A stretch of DNA of 64,000 bases, taken from positions 99,794-163,793 of the forward strand of contig NZ_JABWCS010000207.1 in assembly GCF_013359945.1 (NCBI RefSeq), given 5' to 3'. Below, piece after piece: positions 17,182 through 26,632 of the stretch. The notes under the pieces were generated by a model. That model was not told where the DNA came from. It saw only the letters and a program-made list of their open reading frames with translations, and did no database searches. The position numbers and the translations under genes are program-made. Source of the DNA: Paenibacillus agri. Lineage in GTDB: Bacteria > Bacillota > Bacilli > Paenibacillales > Paenibacillaceae. Every line of letters begins with the position of its first letter. Within the stretch, counting starts at the first letter, position 1.

Positions 17182-18105
17182 TTAGACTATTTTTCTAATA
17201 TTAAGTGGGAGTGAATACTCTTGTACTTTACTTCTATAATTAATTGTTATGTCGGATTGATCCGTATTATTAACACGTCCTGTACCAAAAACAGCCATTC
17301 CTTTATCTATCATAATAATATAGTTTTCAGTAAGAATATTCCGAGCGTGCTGTTCACGTTTCATATTAACAATATGTATTTCGGAAATATTCCATAAGTC
17401 AAATGGTGATGATTTGAATTTATTTATAATATTCGCTTCTGTATTTCTATTGTTAACCATTGTTATTAATTTAATATTCGCATCTTTATCAATATATTTA
17501 ATAACGTAATTATAAAAATTAATAGAGTTTTCATATAAAAAATTGTCTATAATTGTTATTTCCTTTTCATTTTTTAGGAACCTCCCTAACCACTTACTAA
17601 GTGCAAAACTATTTTCTCCTTGAGGAACCCTTTTAAATATCGGGATTTTATAGTGATTAAGAATTGTTGGTTTGTTTTCATCAAGAATTTCAGTACTATT
17701 AAAGCTAGATATACTCATTTCATTTTCTAACTTTTCTTTTTCAAAATCATTTAAAAGCTCACTCATTAATATTTTGTCCTCTGTCGAATTACAAACATTA
17801 GTAACTATTCTATTATTATTAGAATCCGGAAAAATCAACTCTACAACTGGACTTTCATTAATATTATCCACGACTTTACTATACATCTCGTTATTCAATA
17901 TTGAACTAACAAAAGCAGCATAGATATCAAATAATTCAGGTCTATCATGTTTAAAGTAACTTTCATAAATGTTCTCGAGCTCATGATGTATTATTAGTTT
18001 TCTTCTTTTTAACTCATTAAGTAACGTAGTTTCATCAAATACATTAGTGATGCTATCAAAGCACTTCTCAAGTAATGAGTAACATAGTGTTACCTCTAAT
18101 TTCAT
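17182..18105 (-). CDS. Unknown protein with a possible PLD-like C-terminal domain, partner of the ATPase
   Basis: 307 residues, not recognised as a named family. The C-terminal ~130 residues alternate strands and helices (KEITIIDNFLYENSINFYNY, NIKLITMVNN, EIHIVNMK) and end with QHARNILTENYIIMIDKGMA. This resembles the HDR-x-I...G pattern of phospholipase D-like MIT_C domains, with HAR in place of HDR. This is inference from pattern only. The start overlaps the ATPase stop by 4 bp (ATGA), so the two are a translationally coupled pair and this protein may be its effector. Confidence 0.5.
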   Translation of the reverse strand: MKLEVTLCYSLLEKCFDSITNVFDETTLLNELKRRKLIIHHELENIYESYFKHDRPELFDIYAAFVSSILNNEMYSKVVDNINESPVVELIFPDSNNNRIVTNVCNSTEDKILMSELLNDFEKEKLENEMSISSFNSTEILDENKPTILNHYKIPIFKRVPQGENSFALSKWLGRFLKNEKEITIIDNFLYENSINFYNYVIKYIDKDANIKLITMVNNRNTEANIINKFKSSPFDLWNISEIHIVNMKREQHARNILTENYIIMIDKGMAVFGTGRVNNTDQSDITINYRSKVQEYSLPLNIRKIV

Positions 18106-19709
18106 TTTTCTCGATCTCCTCTCTTTTTTGACATACTCAGTAATTCTTTACTTAGTTCGTAACCTTTGTCAAAGAATCCTGATGGCCACTTATCAGTAAA
18201 TTGTCCTTTATCGTTTAGTTCCATTCTTTTTACACAAGAAGAACCATCATTGCTTTTATCTATATAGTAAAAAGCAACATCCTGATGATTTATTTTTATA
18301 TCAGGGTCAGCTATTAGTACCTGTAATCTTCTTATTAAATGTTCACTATGTGTCTCAATTAGAATTCTACTGTCAATTTCCGACAATGACTTCTCTACGA
18401 ATAGATTAGCCAGGTTAGCCTGAGCAGCTGGATGTAGATGAAGTTCAGGTTGTTCAATAATTATTGTCGATTTCTTTCCCATATTGTAAACTGTCCTTCT
18501 AAATTCATCATTTGAGCTGTGTTCCATGAATATCTGTGTTACTATTGGCAGCACTTGCGCAATACCATATCCTACATCTATTAAATTGTCCTTACTCCTG
18601 CCATCTGTTGAAGAAACCACTACTTTAAACAGATTGCTATTTTCAATTTCATCAATATTAATTGTGTAACCCATTGATGCTTTAAACCAATCTGATACTT
18701 TATTCAGTAAAAAATTCTTATTTTGATCGGCTTGCCGTAAAAGTAAACTTGTATTTTCACCGTTTTTACCAACATCATTAAAACTGTTCTCGGAATCTCT
18801 ATATACTCTTTCTGGGTTTTCCCTAAATGGTCCAATATATGTGACTTGGTTTGAAAATTTGTTGAGTTTAGTATAAATAGACGAAAGAATTGCAGAATAA
18901 ATAAGTAAATTTTTCATAATTGTATTTAATTCTTCAATTCGTTTTTTCATACCTTCAGGAATAATCCCTTCAGCAATATTTGATTCTAATTCAAATAAAT
19001 CTTGATATAAATATTCCCTATTTGTAAAGTGATTTGAAATAACATTAAAAAGTTCTTCATCCTCTTTTTTTATTCCAAGATTATTCTTAAACGTATCCTT
19101 TAAGATTTCACCATACATCTGTATGTCAGGAATGAATTTATTAAATGAAACATTCATATTTATTAACTCTGGATTTGTTAGCTCAGATAAACCCATCTTC
19201 CCAATCTCTAGAACACCATGTATTCTAATATCATATTTATTTTTTTTCGCTTCTCTTTTTATAGTCAGTACCAACTTTTTATCGATTAGTAAGTGAAAAG
19301 AATCAACTATCATTTTTTTATTCACTTTTTTCACTTCAACTTCAATATCTACCTCATCAAAATTCTTATAAAAATGCCTCATCAAATTTTTCATGTCATG
19401 TATGTGTATATTATTTCTACGCATAATTTCATGGCGTAACTCTTTAGCGGAGAAACCAAATCCGAACGCAAACTTCTCTCCTTCATGATTATAAATCACG
19501 TCATCAAAGTTACCGTAATCAATTAGTTTTCCAAATAAAAGTAATGGAGTATGTATATCTTCTTGGAACGTTTGGCTTAGAACCACTGGGAATCTGATTA
19601 AACTACTTTTACCGGAACTGTTTCTTCCGACAAATATATTTATTTTTTTTAATTCTACTTCTGAATATTCAGAGAATGATTTAATGTTCGACAGCTTAAA
19701 TGATTTCAT
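18102..19709 (-). CDS. AAA-family ATPase (OLD-like/DUF3696 type), no TOPRIM domain
   Basis: 535 residues of ABC/SMC-like ATPase. Walker A is FVGRNSSGKSSLI at about residues 26-38, the signature region is VGYGIAQVLPIVTQ, Walker B is IIIEQPELHLHPAAQANLA, and the switch His is seen in ILIETHSEHLIRRLQ. The C-terminus ends in a DUF3696-like segment, YELSKELLSM. There is no TOPRIM nuclease domain, so unlike GajA it needs a partner for any nuclease action. Its coupled partner at 17182-18105 is the obvious candidate. It lies 41 bp downstream of gajB, so co-transcription with Gabija is possible. Confidence 0.8.
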   Translation of the reverse strand: MKSFKLSNIKSFSEYSEVELKKINIFVGRNSSGKSSLIRFPVVLSQTFQEDIHTPLLLFGKLIDYGNFDDVIYNHEGEKFAFGFGFSAKELRHEIMRRNNIHIHDMKNLMRHFYKNFDEVDIEVEVKKVNKKMIVDSFHLLIDKKLVLTIKREAKKNKYDIRIHGVLEIGKMGLSELTNPELINMNVSFNKFIPDIQMYGEILKDTFKNNLGIKKEDEELFNVISNHFTNREYLYQDLFELESNIAEGIIPEGMKKRIEELNTIMKNLLIYSAILSSIYTKLNKFSNQVTYIGPFRENPERVYRDSENSFNDVGKNGENTSLLLRQADQNKNFLLNKVSDWFKASMGYTINIDEIENSNLFKVVVSSTDGRSKDNLIDVGYGIAQVLPIVTQIFMEHSSNDEFRRTVYNMGKKSTIIIEQPELHLHPAAQANLANLFVEKSLSEIDSRILIETHSEHLIRRLQVLIADPDIKINHQDVAFYYIDKSNDGSSCVKRMELNDKGQFTDKWPSGFFDKGYELSKELLSMSKKRGDREK

Positions 19710-19750
19710 AGGTTACCTCCTAGGTATGTTCATTACTTTGTTATAGAATA

Positions 19751-21487
19751 TCATCTCAATAACAGCCTGTTTTCCCAAGCGGATTTATTCAACTCATTAG
19801 GCACAGCAATTACAAGCAATTTCCTTGGTCTCGTCATCCCTACATATGCAATTCTTAGTTCTTCATCATCTATCGTTTTATAATTTTGAGTTAGCATTGT
19901 TCTATAAAGGCGTCCTTTTGCTCCCTTCTCTTTTAAAATAAGAAGAACCGATTCAAAAGTTTCTCCTTTGACCGTATGCACCGTACCTAACCTAAATATT
20001 GCGTCTTTATCAGTAACAGCTTTAAATATTTGATCAAAGGTACATTCAGAACTATCTTCATCAATACGTAATTGTAAAGTAACACCATTAGCTATGAGTT
20101 CAGTATTTGCTCGAAGAACCCAAGATTTTATAGATCCTGTTGGTTCGGGTAACATTTCGATAATACGATGTATCTCTTTTCTATGATTAATTAATCCCTT
20201 TTTTGATATCCACTGTTCCAGCTCATACTGCGAACAGTAATTTCTATAATTCTGACCTTTGTATACAGCTCTCTCAATCAACCGAAATGCTTCCCTCGAA
20301 TCACCATTAACGGCCATATATTTCCCCTTAGCCAAATCCTTAACAAACTTTTTCCCTACTAACCAAGGTTCCTTAATAAAATCAGGCTGCTTGTATATTA
20401 AATTTTGAATAGACTTGCTCCTGAAGATGACAGCTACATTATCGTGATTAACCTCAACCTCATGTTTCCCACAGAGCTCAAGAAAATAATCTAGTGTAGC
20501 TTGAATATTAGCTGGATCATAAACAATTATTTCTGGGATATGCTCGAAGTCTTTCACTGTTTCGGTAATTGAGGTAGATGGATTATCAAAATAGGCTAAC
20601 TGAGCCGTTGCATTACAGATTTTTTGAGAGCTTCTTCTATTTTCATTAAGAATTATAGAATTTTCTATCCATTCATTAAATTTATCTGTAAAAAGATTCG
20701 GTCGAGCATTATTCCATTCAAATATTGCTTGATCGGGATCACCAACTAGCGTAATATTCTCCAGTCCGTTTTCAATTAGCTGATCGATAATACTCATCTG
20801 TATCTCAGAGGTATCCTGAGCTTCATCAATAATCATCTCAGGAAACCTAATTGCAATTGAACGAGAAATATTAGGGTATTGCTCTAGAATTTTCAAAGAG
20901 AAATAGTTTGCGTCTGCTTGTGTAGCATATCCGAGTTTCCAGAACTTTTCCTTTACATTACGTATATTTTTCACATGTTTATTCCCTGAGCCATCTATAT
21001 TGTTCTTCCAACCAAAATGAAATTTAGTCATATCGGTAGTAGTCGATATAATATCAGCATTTATATTTAAACTCGTACAATCAAAATATTGGTCATAATC
21101 TCTTCCATAATTACCACCAGACCATGTCCCATGAGGTTCACCTACTAGAATAGGTCTCTTGTTACACTCCATAATCAAATGACCAAAGGGGAGAAATATA
21201 TATTTATTAATAAAACTATCTATCGTACCGAGATAATGAGGATAACTAACCACACTCCCCGAATTATCATTAAGCTTTCTTCCTACCTCTTTCCAAGCCA
21301 CATTAGTAAAAGATAATACTGCTATTCCCATATTCGGCGAGTTCCAATTGCTCATCCTGTGTGCTAACCTGGCTGCTACTGTATAGGTTTTCCCACTCCC
21401 TGGACAAGCTCTAACCACAAACTTACCACTCTTCTCAAATACGATTGAGCGTTGACGAGGAGAAAGGCTATCAAACATTGAGGTCAC
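19751..21487 (-). CDS. gajB: GajB-type UvrD-like helicase of a Gabija system
   Basis: 578 residues of superfamily 1 helicase. Motif I (Walker A) is ACPGSGKTYT near residue 30, motif Ia LSFTNVAW, motif II MIIDEAQDTSEIQ, motif III LVGDPDQAIFEWN, and motif VI IAYVGMTRPRKLLVIAV. In Gabija, GajB senses DNA ends or nucleotide loss and works with the GajA nuclease complex. The start overlaps the end of gajA by 17 bp, the usual gajA-gajB order. It lies within the Tn7-like element. Confidence 0.88.
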   Translation of the reverse strand: MTSMFDSLSPRQRSIVFEKSGKFVVRACPGSGKTYTVAARLAHRMSNWNSPNMGIAVLSFTNVAWKEVGRKLNDNSGSVVSYPHYLGTIDSFINKYIFLPFGHLIMECNKRPILVGEPHGTWSGGNYGRDYDQYFDCTSLNINADIISTTTDMTKFHFGWKNNIDGSGNKHVKNIRNVKEKFWKLGYATQADANYFSLKILEQYPNISRSIAIRFPEMIIDEAQDTSEIQMSIIDQLIENGLENITLVGDPDQAIFEWNNARPNLFTDKFNEWIENSIILNENRRSSQKICNATAQLAYFDNPSTSITETVKDFEHIPEIIVYDPANIQATLDYFLELCGKHEVEVNHDNVAVIFRSKSIQNLIYKQPDFIKEPWLVGKKFVKDLAKGKYMAVNGDSREAFRLIERAVYKGQNYRNYCSQYELEQWISKKGLINHRKEIHRIIEMLPEPTGSIKSWVLRANTELIANGVTLQLRIDEDSSECTFDQIFKAVTDKDAIFRLGTVHTVKGETFESVLLILKEKGAKGRLYRTMLTQNYKTIDDEELRIAYVGMTRPRKLLVIAVPNELNKSAWENRLLLR

Positions 21488-23264
21488 CCTTTATGACCCA
21501 ATTAATAGAACGTTTTATATAATCAGGTACAATAAATTGCCTTCTAGCAGATTCATTCGATTCTAGATAAAGCGCTAGGCGATGTGAAAGTTCTGATTTT
21601 GCTTTATTACTCGCTACCTTAGCCAAAAAATTCTTTGCATACTCTTTAATATCATTACCTTCGGAAATTCTTGAAGCCGATACTGGGTGCATTTCGCTAT
21701 AAATCAATAACATTAACTCTCTATTATATTCTCCAGCTATAAACAGTTCATATTCAAATGTAATTTCGGAAGTTTCGACATGTAAAAACCCGTTCTTAAG
21801 TGCCAACGCATTGTCTGCTCTGGAGGAGATTTCATCAGTAGTTTGATCCCTATCATCATCGGTAATTATTACGCTTCGAATATTCAACCTCTTATGTGCT
21901 TCGTCGGAATTAAATAATTTTCCGAAATGTTCGAACGAAACTCCATTCACTATAACTATTTCTACTCCCATTTTATCTAAGTCATATTCTGTTCCTAAGA
22001 TTTTAGAAAACTTCTGCAATAAGAGAGCTTCTGATATACCCTCAACAAATATAACTCCGTTTGAAAAGAACAATTGTGATTTTGTTACATCAAGGAATTT
22101 CCCAAGATATATCTTGTTCTGATCTGACAACTCTGATTGTAATAAAGAATATGTAAACACTTGGTTGTTCTGGCACTGCACAATAATAAGGGAATCTAAG
22201 TTCGCTTTGGCAGTAATTGTTGGTGAATGCGATGTAATAAATATTTGAAAACCTATTCCGTCCAGCTTATTCAGATAATTAAAAAAGATACTTTGGAGTT
22301 GGGGATGTAGGTGAGCTTCTGGCTCCTCAATGAACAAGGCTATGTATGCTTCTGGATCTAATTCTTTACGATTTTTTAAATCTCCAAGGATTGCTGCCAT
22401 GTATAAAAGATTGTTGTAGCCAAGACCATTTTGATTGATGTCGAAGTATTTTTGTTTGTTAGTATCGCCTTCCAGAAGGCTCTCGTCAAAAACCGGAAGT
22501 AACACTCTTAAGTTATCTACTATTTTTCTAAATTCAAAGGGCAAGAAGTCTACCTCTACCGCCTGTTTCTTATTTGTTATTGATGTTTCCTCAAGGTGCT
22601 CATTAATTTTCTTCTTTCCGGTTTCAATAATATTGTTCCATTCAACATCTCCTGTTAACGAATTTCTAAGACGTTGTGTTAATTCATCACGCTTTTCATC
22701 CGTTATAGGATTGCCTAAACTATCTTCACGAAGGTGAGCATATAATTCTCCTAATCTATTCCCGCGCACTGGCCTAAGATTGTGTGAGGCGTCTCTAAGA
22801 GCATCAAGATATACGTAAAGTAGCAAGCTAAATACATCTGGTGTGATTTGTTGCCCTTCATTGTCCCCTCCCCAGACTGTGTATTTTATCTTTTCCAATC
22901 CATTCCGATCCTCTAGACGGTATATAAAATGAATCTTCAGCCACTGTAGGGATGGATCCTGGTTTTGAGACAATAGATCATTAAAAATACCAGTTTCGAT
23001 AGGATCCTCTATCTCAAAAGTTAAGTGAAACTCAATCGGATTAATGGTTGCAACGGGATCATTTCGGTTAATATGAAAGTCACTTCTCTTTACATATAAA
23101 TCTCTTGATTGTTTTCCGTAACTAAGACAAATCCTTAGTGCATCAATTATCGCTGATTTGCCTGAATTATTTTCTCCGACTAATATATTTAGTCCTTTAT
23201 GGAAATCGACAGCCAAATCATTAATATTCCTGAAATTTTTCATTTCTAATGTCTTTAAAAACAT
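21471..23264 (-). CDS. gajA: GajA-type OLD-family ATPase/nuclease of a Gabija system
   Basis: 597 residues. The N-terminal ABC ATPase has Walker A LVGENNSGKSAIIDAL at about residues 29-44, Walker B LFIEEPEAHLHPQLQ and the switch segment IFITSHSPTI. The C-terminal TOPRIM domain shows VIFVEGISEALLL (catalytic Glu) and VIITDDDRDQ (acidic cluster). Gabija GajA is a DNA-nicking nuclease inhibited by nucleotides; length and domain order fit. The gene is directly followed by gajB with a 17-bp overlap. An AlbA_2 gene ends 68 bp upstream. Confidence 0.9.
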   Translation of the reverse strand: MFLKTLEMKNFRNINDLAVDFHKGLNILVGENNSGKSAIIDALRICLSYGKQSRDLYVKRSDFHINRNDPVATINPIEFHLTFEIEDPIETGIFNDLLSQNQDPSLQWLKIHFIYRLEDRNGLEKIKYTVWGGDNEGQQITPDVFSLLLYVYLDALRDASHNLRPVRGNRLGELYAHLREDSLGNPITDEKRDELTQRLRNSLTGDVEWNNIIETGKKKINEHLEETSITNKKQAVEVDFLPFEFRKIVDNLRVLLPVFDESLLEGDTNKQKYFDINQNGLGYNNLLYMAAILGDLKNRKELDPEAYIALFIEEPEAHLHPQLQSIFFNYLNKLDGIGFQIFITSHSPTITAKANLDSLIIVQCQNNQVFTYSLLQSELSDQNKIYLGKFLDVTKSQLFFSNGVIFVEGISEALLLQKFSKILGTEYDLDKMGVEIVIVNGVSFEHFGKLFNSDEAHKRLNIRSVIITDDDRDQTTDEISSRADNALALKNGFLHVETSEITFEYELFIAGEYNRELMLLIYSEMHPVSASRISEGNDIKEYAKNFLAKVASNKAKSELSHRLALYLESNESARRQFIVPDYIKRSINWVIKGDLNV

Positions 23265-23332
23265 AATCGATCCCCCATTTTTCTAAGATCTTATCCCTTT
23301 ACTATATTGAGATTTCTTGTAATATACTGCTA

Positions 23333-24253
23333 TTAGTGAGTTCTAAACTTGTGCTTAATCCCTTTTGATTGTTTCACTTTCCATAAAAAATCACCTCGAG
23401 CAAAGACGCGACCATTAGATAACTTATAGGAATATTCATTCTTTCTTGCATCCCAAAAAATTAATTCGAATTTATACGTAGCCAGACCCATGCCATATTC
23501 ATCTATGTTCAGTGGAAATGGATCTGAAGAGCCAAAGCCTACATACAATTGACCCACCACTTCGGATTTGGGAGGCAAAGACAATTTAAAATCAGCCCCA
23601 ACATATTGATCTAATCCAAATACGGGATGTTTAGTCAGTTCTACGCCCTCTGGATTTGTAATAATCAGCACACCACCTACGATAGTCAATGGCCTCTCTG
23701 TAGCATTCGCTATTAAAACCTCTATACTTGCACATCCCTCTCGATCATGTACTGCGTGAAGTACACTCTCCTGCAGCTTAATTTCCACTTTATCTTTGTT
23801 AACGTACATATAATCAAAATCGCTTCGTTTTGCATTAGCGTTCAAGCTGCCCTTACGTATTTTGCAAAATCCTTCTTCAAGCCTTTCATATTTACGTCTA
23901 ATCATATAAGGTTTATTATCTGTATCAAATATTCTAAAAATGCCTAATGTAACACCCTCATAATCATATTTAAAATATTCAAAGTGAATATCCGGCTCAA
24001 CAGTACCGTGTACGATTTGTGTATAGTTGGACGAGTCAACAAACTCCTTAGCTTCAATTCCCTTAATTACTTTTCCTTCAGGTAGATCCTTTACTCCAAC
24101 AATTATGTACTTATCTTCCTTATAACGGGAATTAGCCATTGCCATAATATCAATGATTAAATCCATATGTTTATCCTTAGAATATTGTTTTTCTTTAAAA
24201 TCCAGATACTCACACTCATATCCGTATTGTATCAATTCAGATATTTTATCCAT
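23333..24253 (-). CDS. AlbA_2 (Schlafen-like) domain protein next to Gabija
   Basis: 306 residues. The N-terminal AlbA_2 domain is seen from YECEYLDFKEKQ through IIDIMAMANS and YIIVGVKDLPEGKVIKGIE to GFCKIRKGSLNANAKRSDF at about residue 145. The rest is a beta-rich domain (ECASIEVLIANATER-like strands, LPPKSEVVGQLYVGFG) of unknown role. AlbA_2 domains occur in nucleic-acid binding and Schlafen-type RNase proteins, often in defence islands. It lies 68 bp upstream of gajA in the same direction, so it may be a helper or a separate single-gene system. Confidence 0.65.
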   Translation of the reverse strand: MDKISELIQYGYECEYLDFKEKQYSKDKHMDLIIDIMAMANSRYKEDKYIIVGVKDLPEGKVIKGIEAKEFVDSSNYTQIVHGTVEPDIHFEYFKYDYEGVTLGIFRIFDTDNKPYMIRRKYERLEEGFCKIRKGSLNANAKRSDFDYMYVNKDKVEIKLQESVLHAVHDREGCASIEVLIANATERPLTIVGGVLIITNPEGVELTKHPVFGLDQYVGADFKLSLPPKSEVVGQLYVGFGSSDPFPLNIDEYGMGLATYKFELIFWDARKNEYSYKLSNGRVFARGDFLWKVKQSKGIKHKFRTH

Positions 24254-24396
24254 TCATATTCTCCTCACATTACATTAACAATGAGTTATGTTGTCATATC
24301 TTGATACTATAAAAACCGACTAAATAAATCTATATCCTACCAATTATACCATCATAAATTGTGAAAATCTGTATACAATAATGATATATAAGAAAA

Positions 24397-24424
24397 TAAG
24401 CATAAGCCATTTGACCTATGCTTA
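24397..24424 (-). terminator. Terminator after the tnsD remnant
   Basis: TAAGCATA/TATGCTTA arms with a 12-base loop, about 50 bp past the tnsD remnant stop; on the minus strand the stem runs into ATTTTCTT. It separates the remnant from the AlbA_2-Gabija genes. Confidence 0.6.
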
Positions 24425-24476
24425 CACATTACCTAATATTCCTTATCTCTTACTTATTCCTTAATTCTAGCTATTC

Positions 24477-25409
24477 TCACCGTGTATTAAATAATAGGTT
24501 TAGTGCTTGCTCTATTTTCAACTTTTCTTCCTCAGTACAGCTGTTGTATCCTTTTCTGACTTTTAGACTTTCGAAGGAAATTGTCTTGTATCTATTTCCT
24601 CTCAAAAATTTTACTACCTGAGGTAATATACGAATTAAATAATCTATCTTTTCTTCCGAACACTCATTGACAGCTCTCTTTGTTTTTGGCAGTACTTCTT
24701 TATTAATTGAATATCTACCAAAGTCCTTTTTTGATAATCGAGATAATATTGTATACGGCTTGATTTGCTTTTGTGGGTTTTCTCTGTACAATTGATTGGA
24801 AATAGTCCTGATTTTATTATTTAAGTCAAGATCAATTGAGTCATAATCCAGCTTTTCATTACCACCTACACATACGGCCGGCATATTTTTTTCAAACCAT
24901 ACTTTGTCATTCTTAGATAGCCAATTATATTGGACACGCTTCAACTTCTTAATTTCCGTCCTACTTAAGTTATGTCCTTCTTGTAGAAGTGGCTGTAACA
25001 CTTCTCTATATCGAAGACATTTGGAATCGTCCAATCCAACACATACTTCTTCAATACCTCTTTGTATTTCACTTATCCAAACACTTGAAGTTGGTTTACT
25101 TTTTAGCATTGAATCAGGTAGGCAATATTTTCTTACCGTCCTGTCGGAGATGTTTAGATGCTTTGCTATATTCTTTTTGCTCCATCCCTGGGTATAGAAC
25201 TTTTGGATTTGTTTACGTTTTTGAAAGCCAATCGTCCTTATAGTTAAGGTCTCATTTTCAACGTTAGCCTTAAAATGTATATAAGCGCATCCACACTCAT
25301 TACACTCAAACAGTCCGATAAAAAATCGGCTTTTTAGCGTCATCTTATAAGTTCTGATTGATTGCTTAGAACATTTTGAATTCTGGCAATTCCATGGGCC
25401 AGTGCCAAA
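24477..25409 (-). pseudogene. tnsD: 5'-truncated tnsD (Tn7-type target-site selector)
   Basis: The open frame runs from 25409, right after the TAG of the DUF4917 gene, to 24477. It starts FGTGPWNCQNSKC, goes on to GLFECNECGCAY (the zinc-finger of the TniQ/TnsD family), then a helix-turn-helix WSKKNIAKHLNISDRTVRKY, and the TnsD_C hallmark LSRTEIKKLKRVQYNWLSKN with DKVWF. Full TnsD has a ~150-200-residue TniQ domain before the zinc finger; it is absent here. TnsD binds the 3' end of glmS and recruits TnsC/TnsAB. An internal ATG at 25343 could still give a 288-residue DNA-binding fragment. It is the only transposition gene left in the element. Confidence 0.8.
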
Positions 25410-26444
25410 CTACTTAAATAGTTCATCCATTTCAATATTCCTCATTGATTCAAAAAAATTTCCTGCATCAAAAAAAACTAACTCGATTGAACTATCTTCA
25501 AAATGTTCTCTAACTTCACGAATAATTCTTGTACTATTACTCACATCATATATACCATAAGCTATCTTTTGTATCGCTGAATGTTTGATTGCATCAATAA
25601 TATGCTTATCGCTGTCTTTATCGAGCGATTGTCCGTATATTGTTAATCCTTTAGAAGTTTTAATCAAAGCATCATAACAGAAACTCAAATATTTATTATT
25701 CAAAATATTGTTCAATTTTTGTTTCCAAGTGCCTTCTGATATGTATAACGGAAAATATCCTGACTCATATGTCTCTGTAATAGTGTGTAATAAAGGTAAA
25801 TCAATTTTGCCTATTGGATTTCTTCTAGTAGTTATTTTAATAATCTCACCTTTATCCATGTATAAGTGTAATGAACCATGAAGGTGATATAATCTTATTG
25901 GATTTTCTTTTGGAGGAACTCCTGGTCCAGCACCAAAAATTATCATTTCAGAATCTCTGTCATATCCAAAGCCATCTGCCACTTTTCTACTAACACCATT
26001 GACTTTATTTAATGCCCAGTATGCCAATAGATCATAATTTGTGGTAAATACTTTTTCTTGAAAAAGCCTGAATGTTGTTTTAAGATCATTATCTTGTTCA
26101 AAAGTTAGTTCATGTGGTTCAGGATGAACCTTTCTTACTGTTTCAATTAAGGCATCTTTAATTCTTTGGTAGCTATTTTCAATAGGTTCAAAATCTATAT
26201 TAAAAATTCTATTTGTATTAATTGAAATACCTAAAATACGGAGTACATACTCAAAATTTGTTGTATCCAAATCTCCAAACAAACTAATATCCTCTTCCAC
26301 AAGTAGTTCTTTTGCTTCTTCAAATAGGTTACTATACATAAACTTGCTACCAAAGTTAATAGAAAATCCATTTCCGAACAACAGGTTTGTAAGATATATC
26401 TTATCTTCATTTATAAGTTCTTCAAAAGTTTTCAAGTCTTCCAT
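25410..26444 (-). CDS. DUF4917/SIR2-like protein
   Basis: About 344 residues with a SIR2-like nucleotide-binding fold. LLFGNGFSINFG near residue 20 resembles the Gly-rich loop, VFTTNYDLLAYWAL near 130 the TTNYD motif, LYHLHGSLHLY near 185 the catalytic-His segment, and KGLTIYGQSLDKDSDKHI near 265 the GxS loop. This is the pattern of DUF4917 proteins, which are common in defence islands. The start at 26442-26444 has AGGAG 11 bp upstream; a GTG at 26456 is also open. Its TAG stop directly abuts and is in frame with the tnsD remnant, marking a recombination junction. Confidence 0.7.
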   Translation of the reverse strand: MEDLKTFEELINEDKIYLTNLLFGNGFSINFGSKFMYSNLFEEAKELLVEEDISLFGDLDTTNFEYVLRILGISINTNRIFNIDFEPIENSYQRIKDALIETVRKVHPEPHELTFEQDNDLKTTFRLFQEKVFTTNYDLLAYWALNKVNGVSRKVADGFGYDRDSEMIIFGAGPGVPPKENPIRLYHLHGSLHLYMDKGEIIKITTRRNPIGKIDLPLLHTITETYESGYFPLYISEGTWKQKLNNILNNKYLSFCYDALIKTSKGLTIYGQSLDKDSDKHIIDAIKHSAIQKIAYGIYDVSNSTRIIREVREHFEDSSIELVFFDAGNFFESMRNIEMDELFK

Positions 26445-26632
26445 GCTGTACATCACTCCTAATTATATTGTGTCGATTGCATATAACGTTGTTGTATTCA
26501 CGAATTCGTGAGGCTTAAGGGTATTTGTGCCCAGGTCGAGATTTAGCCTCGAAGATTGTCTGCAGCAATAACTTCTTCGCCTTAGTTTCTGCAGACCAAG
26601 AAGTCGATAGGGACCCTCAACGTGAATGTACG

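Noticed and set aside
26445..26632. attC-like or integron-like site (AACGTTATATG)
   Set aside because: No matching partner core, no integrase, and the spacing does not fit an attC hairpin.
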